Positions 17,464 to 25,247 of a DNA stretch of 64,000 nucleotides are shown piece after piece; position 1 is the stretch's first letter, and each line of letters starts with the position of its first letter. Below the pieces are notes generated by a model. The model had not been told where the DNA came from. It made no database searches and was given only the letters and a program-made list of their open reading frames with translations. A program made the position numbers and the translations under genes. The stretch spans positions 297,632-361,631 of the forward strand of contig WTGJ01000027.1 in NCBI GenBank assembly GCA_011523615.1, read 5' to 3'. This stretch comes from Chloroflexota bacterium (GTDB lineage: Bacteria > Chloroflexota > Anaerolineae > Aggregatilineales > Phototrophicaceae).

Positions 17464-18513
17464 TTAATTGGGTTTCATAGCAACGGGATAATCCTTCGTG
17501 ATTTCTCGCAGCAATTCTGCCATTTCTTGGGCTTCGTATTGATTGCCACGGTGTTGCCATTTCCATTGGAATTCCCCATCGTTCCGCTTGATGTCTACGG
17601 CGGGGATGTCTGGCTGAGTGGCGTGATCGGCGATCGTGTACCCCAGCCTTTTCAGTGCGCGACAGGTCCATTCATGCACTCTGCCCCGGCCATTGACGTG
17701 AATCGGAGGGCAAAACTCACGGTCTTTCTCGAAGGAGCCAGAATGATAGTTGAATCGTAAGCCTGAATCTGAAAACGCCGTTTCCAGCTGGCCCTGGAGC
17801 ACCAACTGTTCTGGGATATCACAGTACACTCGACCATCGCCGCCGATCAACCAAAAACAGTCGGCGACGCGCAAGGCGGAATCAAGATCGTGAGTGGCCA
17901 TGATGACGGTACAACCGGTTTCTCTCGTTAACTCTTTCAACAGCAACATGATCTCGATTCTTCTGGTCAAGTCCAGGAATGCGGTCGGTTCATCCAATAG
18001 AAGCAATTGAGGTTCCTGCGCCATTGCCCGGGCGATGAGGATCTTTTGTTTTTGCCCGTCGCTCAGCTGATCAAACAGCTCGCGGGCAAATTCTTGCGCT
18101 CCGACCCATTGCAAGACCTGTGAAACGATTTCCTGATCCTGATCCTTCACCTGGCCGCGCCAATCGGTATAAGGAAACCGACCCAGGGTTACGACATCCA
18201 ATCCGGTGAGCATGGCGCCATTGATCCGATCGGTCAGTACGATGGCGCGGATTTTGGCCAACTCCAGCTGACTCAGGCTGGGCAATGGCTCACCCCCAAT
18301 GTGCAGTTCACCGGCGATCGGTACATTCATCCCGGCCAGGGTTCGCAGCAGCGTGGTTTTCCCACTGCCGTTTTCACCCAGCACACAAATGAGCTCTCGC
18401 TGATGTGCCACCAAGTTCAGTTGCTCCAAAATGACGCGCGGGGAACGTCGTCCGTTTGCATAACCGATGGCCAATTCTCGGGTCGTGAGCAGTTGGCAGG
18501 CTGAGTTCATCAT
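17464..18513 (-). CDS. btuD: cobalamin (FecCD/BtuCD family) ABC transporter ATPase with C-terminal extension
   Basis: 349 residues from ATG 18513, which overlaps the permease TGA. A longer open frame to 18723 lies inside the permease gene. Walker A GENGSGKTT is at residues 46-54, signature LSDGQKQKI, Walker B LLLLDEPTAFLD, and the H-loop MATHD. About 95 residues after the ATPase core form a small domain containing IHVNGRGRVHEWTCRALKRL, seen in some iron/cobalamin-type ATPases. The substrate is assigned from the cobalamin riboswitch at the head of this operon. It powers uptake with BtuC and BtuF. Confidence 0.9.
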   Translation of the reverse strand: MMNSACQLLTTRELAIGYANGRRSPRVILEQLNLVAHQRELICVLGENGSGKTTLLRTLAGMNVPIAGELHIGGEPLPSLSQLELAKIRAIVLTDRINGAMLTGLDVVTLGRFPYTDWRGQVKDQDQEIVSQVLQWVGAQEFARELFDQLSDGQKQKILIARAMAQEPQLLLLDEPTAFLDLTRRIEIMLLLKELTRETGCTVIMATHDLDSALRVADCFWLIGGDGRVYCDIPEQLVLQGQLETAFSDSGLRFNYHSGSFEKDREFCPPIHVNGRGRVHEWTCRALKRLGYTIADHATQPDIPAVDIKRNDGEFQWKWQHRGNQYEAQEMAELLREITKDYPVAMKPN

Positions 18514-19544
18514 TGGAACATGCTCACGGTTCGTTGTTTCGCCAATAAAATCCGCAACACGATCGGCACACCGATCAAAGCGGTGACGGCATTCACTGGT
18601 AGAGCAAAAGGGGTGCCCGGTAAACTGGCCACCAATCCGGTGAGGAGGGCGAGACTTCCCCCCATGAGCATCAGGGGGAAAAAGAGGATGCGGTGGTCTG
18701 ATGTTTGGAAAAGGCCACGGCAAAGATGAGGGGTCGCCAAACCGAGAAAGGCGATCGGCCCGCAGTATGCAGTCACCGTCCCTCCCAGGATGGCAGCAGC
18801 GATCAGAATCGCCAGGCGTGCGCGAGTGATATGAACCCCGAGGCTGATCGCATAATCTTCCCCCAGCAACAATGCGTTCAGCGATTTGCTTTGGAGAAAT
18901 GCCAGCAACAAACCGAAACTCAGGATGGGTATGAATAGGTACAGTTGAGTCAGGGTCACCCCACCAAAACTGCCGAAGGTCCAGCGAATGTACGCCTGGA
19001 TGCGTTCGGGGATGCTGTAATGAAGGAGGATGCTGACGAGGCTGCTCGTAAAACTGGCCAACATGATGCCTACGAGCAACAGCGTTACATTGCTATGGAT
19101 GCGGCGGGCGAAAAACAACACCACCAAGAGTGAAAGGGTAGCCCCCAGGCTCGCCGAAGCGGTCATGCCCAAGTCCCCCAGCAAACTGCTGCCCGCCAAA
19201 AGTGCGCCACCCAGCGTACCGGTGATGAGCACCACCATGGCCACTCCCAGACTCGCCCCGGCACTCACCCCCAAAATGAAGGGCCCTGCCAGTGGGTTAC
19301 GAAAAAATGTCTGCATCAACGCCCCGGCAACCCCGAGGCTCGCCCCGGCAAAGAAAGCCGTCACTGCCTTGGGCAAACGGATTTGGATCACGATATCGCC
19401 CCAGCTCGGAGTCCGGGGGGATTGCCCCATGAGGATGCGCCCGATGTCTTCGAGCGGGATGGCAATCGAGCCCAGCGCTAAACTGAGGATGAATAGCAAC
19501 ACGGTCGCAACAATCAGGATAACCAGCCAACGTGCCTGAGTCAC
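18510..19544 (-). CDS. btuC: cobalamin ABC transporter permease (BtuC/FecCD family)
   Basis: 344 residues with about nine or ten hydrophobic segments. Family motifs include GASLGVAGALMQTFFRNPLA, PFILGVSAGASLGVAM and, towards the C-terminus, GPIAFLGLATPHLCRGLF (the region that docks the ATPase). Start and stop overlap the neighbouring genes by four bases (ATGA on both sides). FecCD permeases also serve iron-siderophore and haem import; cobalamin is inferred from the riboswitch. Confidence 0.93.
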   Translation of the reverse strand: MTQARWLVILIVATVLLFILSLALGSIAIPLEDIGRILMGQSPRTPSWGDIVIQIRLPKAVTAFFAGASLGVAGALMQTFFRNPLAGPFILGVSAGASLGVAMVVLITGTLGGALLAGSSLLGDLGMTASASLGATLSLLVVLFFARRIHSNVTLLLVGIMLASFTSSLVSILLHYSIPERIQAYIRWTFGSFGGVTLTQLYLFIPILSFGLLLAFLQSKSLNALLLGEDYAISLGVHITRARLAILIAAAILGGTVTAYCGPIAFLGLATPHLCRGLFQTSDHRILFFPLMLMGGSLALLTGLVASLPGTPFALPVNAVTALIGVPIVLRILLAKQRTVSMFQ

Positions 19545-20782
19545 GGGGAATCGCTGAGTCTTCGGTAGAAACGACGCTCTACATCCGGCAACAGATCGGG
19601 ATGCAGGATGGTGATGAGATCCTGCAAAATGAGCTCGGGGAAAGCGCTGCCGCTCTCAAAAAAATCGTTACCGAACGATTCGTTGATGGCGAGGTTGTTG
19701 GACCAAATTTGACCTTTTTCGAATGCGGCAAAATTGGCGTATCGGCTGTCTTCCGCGAGCACATCCGCCGAAGAAAACCACCATTGGCTGACGTTCAACC
19801 AGTAATCCGCCGACTCCGCTCGTTCAAAAACTGTTTCAAAATCTAGGAATAGGGAGCCGATGCTCTCATCGTCTGCCCATAGATAAGCCCCTCCGGCATC
19901 TTTCAGGAACTGCGCCATGAAGCTGCGCCCACCCGCCATATACCATACATCCTGGAACGGCGAGTTGAGGAAAACGGTGGGTCGCTCGCTTGCCTCACTG
20001 GCTAGTGCTTTCAATTGCGCATATGAAGTTGCAGATTGCTGGAATACCTCTTCTGCGGTCGCTTCTTGATTGAGGAAGAGGCTGATGTATTTGCCCCATT
20101 CGGCACGACCCAAAGGAGTTCCTTCAGCGAATTCGCCATTCAGGACCACCGTTATGCCCAGATCACGCAGCCGATGGTAGGAATCTGTTTCAAAGCCGAA
20201 GCCGTAAGTCATCGTAATGGCGGGCTGGATTTCCAGTATGGCTTCCAGATTGATCTCGCCATAGTTGGGCGCCAGCGCCATGATCTGCCCGGTCGCCGCT
20301 GCTTCCGCGACCTCTTCCGTATGGATGGTAGTCAAATCCGATACGGCGACGAGGCGATCCACGGCGCCAAACAGAGGCAGGAAAGGGAGATATGTGGTGG
20401 ATAAGGCAGCGAGGCTGGTGATGGGTATTTCGACGGTGATGTACTCTTCATAGCCTTCGGGGATCGGTGTTCCGCACTGCACCAATAGATACGTTTCGCT
20501 GGCTTCTGCGGGTGCATCCCGCCAGGGTTGACTGACGGTCACCAACTTGTAGTGATTGAAGTATTCGACCTGGAAACCGGTAGCCTGTTCGACCGTGATC
20601 TTGGTGGGGAAGTAATCGTGATCTTCGACGAATTCATCCACGCAAGTGGCTGGGTTGTCTTCGGCCTGCGCTATGGATTGGGGATGAAAACTGAAACCCA
20701 AAAACCATATCAAAAGGATGATCAAAAAGAAATCCGCCTGGCGGCGGATGCTTGGGAATGCGGTTGCGACCGGCTTCCACAT
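19541..20782 (-). CDS. btuF: cobalamin-type periplasmic binding protein (BtuF/FecB family)
   Basis: 413 residues with an N-terminal signal or anchor helix (about residues 15-40). The binding-protein core shows LSTTYLPFLPLFGAVDRLVAV, LEAILEIQPAITMTYGFG and RPTVFLNSPFQDVWYMAGG, consistent with the two-lobed clade with a rigid helix. The start ATG 20782 is preceded by GGTAGGAGAGC, which lies in the expression platform of the cobalamin riboswitch. It captures ligand outside the membrane for BtuCD. No lipobox is obvious. Confidence 0.9.
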   Translation of the reverse strand: MWKPVATAFPSIRRQADFFLIILLIWFLGFSFHPQSIAQAEDNPATCVDEFVEDHDYFPTKITVEQATGFQVEYFNHYKLVTVSQPWRDAPAEASETYLLVQCGTPIPEGYEEYITVEIPITSLAALSTTYLPFLPLFGAVDRLVAVSDLTTIHTEEVAEAAATGQIMALAPNYGEINLEAILEIQPAITMTYGFGFETDSYHRLRDLGITVVLNGEFAEGTPLGRAEWGKYISLFLNQEATAEEVFQQSATSYAQLKALASEASERPTVFLNSPFQDVWYMAGGRSFMAQFLKDAGGAYLWADDESIGSLFLDFETVFERAESADYWLNVSQWWFSSADVLAEDSRYANFAAFEKGQIWSNNLAINESFGNDFFESGSAFPELILQDLITILHPDLLPDVERRFYRRLSDSP

Positions 20783-20814
20783 GCTCTCCTACCTTTCTCC
20801 ACGAAGGTGGTTGT

Positions 20815-20936
20815 GAGCGCTGCAGCTGGGCATTCGGACTCACGAAATCTTTCGCTTACCGTTGCGGGACAGTGCTGGATTCTCACCAGCTTCCCCCAGG
20901 CGGCTCTTGCAAACCGCCACTGCAGCTCTCTATGCA
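20815..20936 (-). ncRNA. cobalamin (AdoCbl-type) riboswitch
   Basis: Read on the minus strand, the leader contains the hallmark elements in order: GCAGTGGCGG, GGGGGAAGCTGGTGAGAATC with CAGCACTGTCCCGCAACGG, GTAAGC, a small hairpin around GAAAGATTTC, GTGAGTCCGAATGCCC, and a closing segment CAGCTGCAGC that can pair with the 5' segment. After it come two mutually exclusive hairpins. CCAC-CUUC-GUGG (20799-20810) leaves the ribosome-binding site free. Pairing of CCACCUU (20804-20810) with AAGGUAGG (20788-20795, one bulged A) buries it. Ligand binding would thus repress btuF translation. The boundaries are approximate. Confidence 0.92.
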
Positions 20937-20968
20937 GTTGTTAAGCGTACTGGTGCACGCACCACGCG

Positions 20969-20997
20969 ATCATAACCGGGGTGAACGCACTCGTCAA
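20969..20997 (-). promoter_or_regulatory. sigma-70-type promoter of the btuFCD riboswitch leader
   Basis: Minus strand TTGACG (20992-20997), a 17-base spacer and TATGAT (20969-20974). Transcription would start near 20962, giving a leader of about 180 bases that contains the whole aptamer. It lies just after the stop of the upstream L,D-transpeptidase gene. Confidence 0.8.
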
Positions 20998-21025
20998 GGG
21001 ATGAGTGAAGAAGTGCTGCAGTCTG

Positions 21026-22048
21026 TCAAAACGAGCCGGTACTGTAGACGTAGACCGAAGCACCCTGGTAACCGCTGTTGGTGTAACTGCCTGCGCTTCG
21101 CGTCCAATCGAAGAGCCATTTTGCATCGGTAACTGAGAGATTCACGCAACCGTGACTCTTGCGGAAACCAAATGCTTCATGCCAATAGGTGCCGTGAAGC
21201 GCGATGTCGCCATCAAAGTACATGGTGTAAGGAATATCTTGCAAATAGTAGTAATCGATTTCACCCTCACTGCCGCTCATTTTCGTGACAGGGAAGCGAA
21301 GATAGATGCGGAAGTTGCCCTCTCTCGTCGGCCACATCCCCATGCCGGAAGAAATCAAAGTCGCAAAAACGGGGTTGTTTCCCTCATATGCAGTCAATGT
21401 TTGTTCGTAAAGATCGATGGCGATCCAACGATCGGTGACGACTCCGGCAGGGCGGACGATGGGCGAAACTTTGGCGACGTTGAACTGATGTACCCACTGA
21501 TTCTCACCGATTTGATACCAGGTATAACCGCCTACATCCTGTTGTCCGTAAATATTGATGCGCGTGAAACGATACAGGAATGGGTTGTTGGCGGATGGCT
21601 CACCACCGGGATATTCGGCGGCATGCAGGTGGAAGAGGATCCAACCCATGGGGATGGATGGAGGGTGGTAGAAACCTACCCCGGCAAAGCGGGAGACTTT
21701 GATTTCCGTTTCGAGTGTTTCCGCTGGCAACCATTGATCCTCGCCAATCCGGACCCAATTCTCTGTCTCATCGATTTCTTCAACGCTGTAAAAGGTAAAG
21801 CCCAGTCCCGTACTGCCGACCACTTCACCATCGGGCGCATCGTAAATGGATAAATCTTCACGCACGCGAACGTATTCGTATTCTTCCAGCAAGGAGCGAT
21901 CAAAGCCAATGCCATAGACGGGCGGAACCGGTTGATTGGCGATATGGGGATTGGTGGCATCAAAGTTGCAATGGGTCTGTGGCGGGCAACCCTGTGCAAA
22001 AACGCCGGTCACCAAAAGCGAGAAGAGGATCATCAGTAGAGACTTCAT
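21026..22048 (-). CDS. exported L,D-transpeptidase (YkuD domain)
   Basis: 340 residues from ATG 22048, preceded by GCGAGGAAATAC as ribosome-binding site; an in-frame GTG at 22066 is less likely. A signal peptide covers about the first 20 residues. Two SH3-like segments follow (DLSIYDAPDGEVVGST and the WVRIGEDQWLPAE / WYQIGENQWV repeats). The YkuD domain has IAIDLYEQTLTAYEG and the catalytic motif HGTYWHEAFGFRKSHGCVN with nucleophile Cys301. These enzymes form 3-3 peptidoglycan cross-links or anchor proteins to the wall. It implies a peptidoglycan-containing envelope. Confidence 0.93.
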   Translation of the reverse strand: MKSLLMILFSLLVTGVFAQGCPPQTHCNFDATNPHIANQPVPPVYGIGFDRSLLEEYEYVRVREDLSIYDAPDGEVVGSTGLGFTFYSVEEIDETENWVRIGEDQWLPAETLETEIKVSRFAGVGFYHPPSIPMGWILFHLHAAEYPGGEPSANNPFLYRFTRINIYGQQDVGGYTWYQIGENQWVHQFNVAKVSPIVRPAGVVTDRWIAIDLYEQTLTAYEGNNPVFATLISSGMGMWPTREGNFRIYLRFPVTKMSGSEGEIDYYYLQDIPYTMYFDGDIALHGTYWHEAFGFRKSHGCVNLSVTDAKWLFDWTRSAGSYTNSGYQGASVYVYSTGSF

Positions 22049-22097
22049 GTATTTCCTCGCAATCACTCGTTACTGAAATGTAACTCCCCTCTAATTC

Positions 22098-22126
22098 AGT
22101 ATCCTAAATTTTGCGCGAAATACCAA
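22098..22126 (-). promoter_or_regulatory. predicted promoter of the L,D-transpeptidase gene
   Basis: Minus strand TTGGTA (22121-22126), 17 bases, GATACT (22098-22103), about 50 bases before the start codon. Good spacing with moderate hexamer matches. Confidence 0.55.
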
Positions 22127-22198
22127 GCCCCCAACGCAATCTGCGAAGTTGATTCAGGAACGCGTGCAAGATGAGATTTGCCAAAATGATCGATTAAT

Positions 22199-22227
22199 TT
22201 GGAATTCTGTTGGAGGCTGGTTATACT
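22199..22227 (+). promoter_or_regulatory. predicted promoter of the orphan MalK-type ATPase gene
   Basis: TTGGAA (22199-22204), 17-base spacer, TATACT (22222-22227). Transcription would start near 22234, about 40 bases before the ATG, leaving room for the GGAGG ribosome-binding site at 22266-22270. Confidence 0.65.
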
Positions 22228-22275
22228 CTTTCTCGCAAGAACGCCCAGCTGGTTTAATTCAGGATGGAGGAAGCG

Positions 22276-23376
22276 ATGGCGAGCGTAACTTACCGAAATG
22301 TGTTCAAGCGTTTTGGCGATTTACAAGTCATCAACGACTTAAACATCGATGTGGAGGATGGGGAATTCTTGGTGTTTGTGGGGCCATCCGGTTGCGGCAA
22401 ATCAACCAGTCTGCGCATGCTGGCCGGTTTGGAAGAGATCTCTGAAGGCGACATATTGATCGGCGAGCGAGTGGTCAATGATGTCGCTCCCAAAGATCGA
22501 GACATCGCAATGGTGTTCCAGTCCTATGCCCTGTATCCTCACATGACCGTCTATGACAACATGGCTTTCGGGCTCCGGCTGCGCAAAACACCCAAAGATG
22601 TGATCGACGAGCGCGTAAGGAGTTCGGCGGATTCCTTGGGGATCGGCCATTTGTTGGATCGCCGTCCCAGGCAACTCTCCGGCGGTCAGCGACAGCGCGT
22701 CGCATTGGGTCGCGCGATCGTTCGTGAACCGGCCGTGTTTTTATTGGATGAGCCCTTATCCAACCTCGACGCCAAACTTCGGGTAGAAGCGCGTTCGTTC
22801 ATCAGCAAGCTCCACCAGCGTTTGAATACGACGTTCATCTACGTCACGCATGATCAAACGGAAGCGATGACGATGGGCAGCCGAATCTGTGTTTTGAACG
22901 AAGGGTACCTGCAGCAGATCGATACCCCTTACAACCTGTACCATCTACCCGCCAATATCTTCGTGGCCGGTTTCATCGGCAGCCCGGCGATGAATTTTTA
23001 CGACGCTAAAGTATCCCGCAATGGTGTCGGGATGAAAGTGGAAACGGATATCTTCAGTATGGAAATACCGGACAATGTGGCATCCACCTTCCGCGATTTT
23101 CAAGGCGAAGTCACTTTAGGCATCCGTCCAGAGGACATTCATGATCGGGACTTCCCACCGGCCAACATCAATCCATTTCAATCTAAAGCACAGGTTGAGG
23201 TCATTGAACAAATGGGCAATGAGATGATCCTTTATCTTGAAAACGAGGGCAAGAATTTCGTTGCCAGGACGGATCCTCGAACCAGCGCCTCCGTCGGTGG
23301 AGAATTGCCCATCACCATCAATATGGATAACATTCACTTGTTTGAAAAAGGCAACGACCAATCCTTAAAGCAGTGA
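22276..23376 (+). CDS. MalK/UgpC/MsmX-type sugar ABC transporter ATPase (orphan)
   Basis: 366 residues from ATG 22276. The upstream ATG at 22264 overlaps the GGAGG that serves 22276, so it is not chosen. Walker A GPSGCGKST is at residues 36-44, Q-loop FQSYALYPHM, signature LSGGQRQRV (134 onwards), Walker B FLLDEPLSNLD, and a C-terminal TOBE-like domain (GIRPEDIHDRDFPP). Genes for CUT1 permeases or binding proteins are not adjacent. It has its own promoter and terminator, so it is a stand-alone ATPase of the kind that energises several sugar importers, a role known for MsmX. It may serve transporters elsewhere in the genome. Confidence 0.92.
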   Translation: MASVTYRNVFKRFGDLQVINDLNIDVEDGEFLVFVGPSGCGKSTSLRMLAGLEEISEGDILIGERVVNDVAPKDRDIAMVFQSYALYPHMTVYDNMAFGLRLRKTPKDVIDERVRSSADSLGIGHLLDRRPRQLSGGQRQRVALGRAIVREPAVFLLDEPLSNLDAKLRVEARSFISKLHQRLNTTFIYVTHDQTEAMTMGSRICVLNEGYLQQIDTPYNLYHLPANIFVAGFIGSPAMNFYDAKVSRNGVGMKVETDIFSMEIPDNVASTFRDFQGEVTLGIRPEDIHDRDFPPANINPFQSKAQVEVIEQMGNEMILYLENEGKNFVARTDPRTSASVGGELPITINMDNIHLFEKGNDQSLKQ

Positions 23377-23418
23377 GCTGAATTCCAACTGAGGAGCAAC
23401 AATCTGTCTCGGTATCAT

Positions 23419-23446
23419 AAAAGACCGCACCCGTTTGCGGTCTTTT
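23419..23446 (+). terminator. rho-independent terminator after the MalK-type ATPase gene
   Basis: An 11-bp perfect stem (AAAAGACCGCA with TGCGGTCTTTT) around a six-base loop, ending in a T-run. The A-run on the other arm means it could also act on the minus strand for the DUF35 operon that ends at 23502. Confidence 0.93.
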
Positions 23447-23501
23447 GCTTCAGCAGTAGGAGCTGTTGCCGCAGTTGGTTGAATGAAGACGGAAGCGAAG
23501 G

Positions 23502-23825
23502 CTAATTTTTTCCCAGCAGCGGGCGAAACTTGTAACCGTAGACGATCACGCCGCTCGCACCATCCGTAGTGAGGATGCGCGTCACCATTTCCACTTCTTC
23601 GTCAATGGCAATTTGGGAAGGGTCCGCGACATCCGTCAGTTGCGCTAGAAGCTGCCTGCCGTCTCTTAGGCGAACCAGGGCAAAATGTAGGGGGATTTGC
23701 GCTGAGTGACTGCTGGGCACGTCATACAATGTGGTGGTGCTCAAAATGATTCCGGTTGGCCCATTGGGGCCTGGTTTGCGATTGAGCGTATTTTTGAGCA
23801 GCGATTCGGCAGTCGATGGTGGCAT
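23502..23825 (-). CDS. DUF35 OB-fold protein lacking the zinc ribbon (C-terminal part of a split DUF35)
   Basis: 107 residues. IPLHFALVRLRDGRQLLAQL, ADPSQIAIDEEVEMVTRIL and ASGVIVYGYKFRPLL are diagnostic of the DUF35 OB-fold (acyl-CoA-associated) domain. The zinc-ribbon and N-terminal helix that normally precede it are not in this frame. The helix part seems to be encoded by the small gene just upstream (23833-24006) in another frame. In methanogens a DUF35 protein bridges thiolase and HMG-CoA synthase so that acetoacetyl-CoA is passed directly. Here it is the last gene of the HMG-CoA reductase/synthase/thiolase operon, so the same partner role is inferred, but with altered architecture. Confidence 0.8.
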   Translation of the reverse strand: MPPSTAESLLKNTLNRKPGPNGPTGIILSTTTLYDVPSSHSAQIPLHFALVRLRDGRQLLAQLTDVADPSQIAIDEEVEMVTRILTTDGASGVIVYGYKFRPLLGKN

Positions 23826-23832
23826 GATCTCG

Positions 23833-24006
23833 CTAAGTGGCTAGCGGCATCGGTTTCGCGAACCATTCACGGAGGTTTTCTTCGGAGATTCCTCGATCTT
23901 CGCTGGGACGTTCGTCGGTTTTCTGCTCAGCCCGTGGAAGCGGTGGACGCAAATCGGTCAGACGATATCTCGTAGCCTGCAGGCGCCAATGACGGATCGA
24001 ATGCAT
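23833..24006 (-). CDS. 57-residue ORF resembling the N-terminal helix of DUF35
   Basis: ATG 24006 is preceded by GAGGGGAGATTTAACTG. The start of the protein, HSIRHWRLQATRYRLTDLR, closely resembles the N-terminal helix that precedes the zinc ribbon in DUF35 proteins. Where four ribbon cysteines are expected the sequence reads PPLPRAEQKTDERP, without any Cys. The other frames of this stretch do not restore a CxxC pair. It ends with TAG seven bases before the ATG of the OB-fold ORF, which is in a different frame. It is either a genuine small subunit or the remnant of a broken DUF35 gene. Confidence 0.6.
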   Translation of the reverse strand: MHSIRHWRLQATRYRLTDLRPPLPRAEQKTDERPSEDRGISEENLREWFAKPMPLAT

Positions 24007-24095
24007 CAGTTAAATCTCCCCTCGAACTGCAGCAATCATAGAATTTCGACACTATCAGAAGCTATCGCTAGCCGCCGAATGCCTATCAAAACCCG

Positions 24096-25244
24096 TCAAA
24101 TCTGCAAAATGTGCGTCACAGCGGTAGCGGCCAGCCCGCCTATGTTTTGCACCATGGCATTGCGAATGTGGGGCAACTGGAGATCAGCGGCTTCACCGCG
24201 AAGCTGCTGGCAAGCTTCCGCAATTTGGTAAATGCCGGTGGCGCCGCCCACATCGCCGCGGGCCTTCAATCCGCCGGCGCAGGAAATTTCAGGCTGCCCT
24301 ACCCCTTCGCCATATTCACGCGCTTTTCGCCCCCCTTCTCCCATGCCCACGAAACCGGCAGCTTCCAAAGATAATGCAGCGAAGATGGAGAAGGCATCAT
24401 GCAGCTCAAACAGGTCGATATCCTCTTGGCTCATACTTGCAGCGGCTAACGCATTGTTTGTGGATCGAGCGATCGCTTCCAGGCGAGTCGGCTCGGGTCG
24501 TTCGGCCAAAGCCAAAGTGTCGGTAGCAACAGCGCTGCCTCGAATCATCACGGGCGGCCGAGCGTTGGTCGCCCCGGTTTTCAGCGAAGAAAGCACCACG
24601 GCAGCCGCGCCATCGCCCGGTGGTGCCATATCCAGCATACTGATCGGAGTGGCGATTTGCGGCGCTTTGCTGCTTGAGCCGGGTCGCAATGGGTTGCGAA
24701 ACATCGCCAAAGGGTTGTATTGACTTCGGCGATGGGCATGCAGGCTGAACCCTTCGAAATCGGTGGCTTGAATGTCGTAGGTTTCGCAATATGCCCGCAT
24801 CACCAACGCAGCCAGGACGGACAGAGTGGCCCCATGAGTGGCCTCAAAATCGGCATCCAGACTCACGCTCTTGGCGGCCAACCGATCTTCATGCGTGAGG
24901 TCGCTCTGTTTCTCCACCCCGCAAACCACGACGCAATCCATCAAACCGGAGGCAATGGCCAGATATCCGGCGCGCAGGGCGGCCCCACCAGAGGCTTCTG
25001 CGGCTTCGATGCGAAACCCTTCCACACCTCGCAAATCGGCGGCACTCGCGATCAAAGGGGCCAAATGAGCTTGACCGTTGATGGTACTGCCGTACGCATT
25101 GGCCACCCACAGCGCGGAAGGTTTTGGCTGGCCGGCATCTTCCAGAGCGAGCTGGATCGCTTGCGCTGCCAGTTCCCGCAAACTGCTGTCCCAATGTTCG
25201 GTAACCGCGGTCATCCCCAAACCGATGATGGCTACTTCATTCAT
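24096..25244 (-). CDS. archaeal-type thiolase homologue lacking catalytic Cys and His
   Basis: 382 residues of the SCP-x/archaeal acetyl-CoA acetyltransferase type (IIGLGMTAVTEHWDSSLREL, VVVCGVEKQSDL, FELHDAF at 279-285, QNIGGLAATAVTHIL). The nucleophile motif, normally close to EAACASGG, reads IEAAEASGGAAL with Glu83 in place of Cys (codon GAA). The C-terminal motif, normally GGLKARGHPVGATG, reads GGLKARGDVGGATG, so the catalytic His at 331 is Asp. The fold appears intact and the frame is uninterrupted, which points to a selected non-enzymatic protein. It sits between HMG-CoA synthase (three bases upstream) and the split DUF35 genes, so a structural role in the synthase complex is plausible. 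Confidence 0.9.
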   Translation of the reverse strand: MNEVAIIGLGMTAVTEHWDSSLRELAAQAIQLALEDAGQPKPSALWVANAYGSTINGQAHLAPLIASAADLRGVEGFRIEAAEASGGAALRAGYLAIASGLMDCVVVCGVEKQSDLTHEDRLAAKSVSLDADFEATHGATLSVLAALVMRAYCETYDIQATDFEGFSLHAHRRSQYNPLAMFRNPLRPGSSSKAPQIATPISMLDMAPPGDGAAAVVLSSLKTGATNARPPVMIRGSAVATDTLALAERPEPTRLEAIARSTNNALAAASMSQEDIDLFELHDAFSIFAALSLEAAGFVGMGEGGRKAREYGEGVGQPEISCAGGLKARGDVGGATGIYQIAEACQQLRGEAADLQLPHIRNAMVQNIGGLAATAVTHILQI

Positions 25245-25247
25245 CCT

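Noticed and set aside
18514-18723. 70-residue N-terminal extension of BtuD
   Set aside because: It lies within the permease gene, while ATG 18513 gives the normal ATPase start and an ATGA overlap.
23826-24095. Zinc ribbon of DUF35 hidden by a simple frameshift
   Set aside because: I read all three minus-strand frames between the helix and the OB-fold; none contains a pair of CxxC motifs, so one indel cannot restore it.
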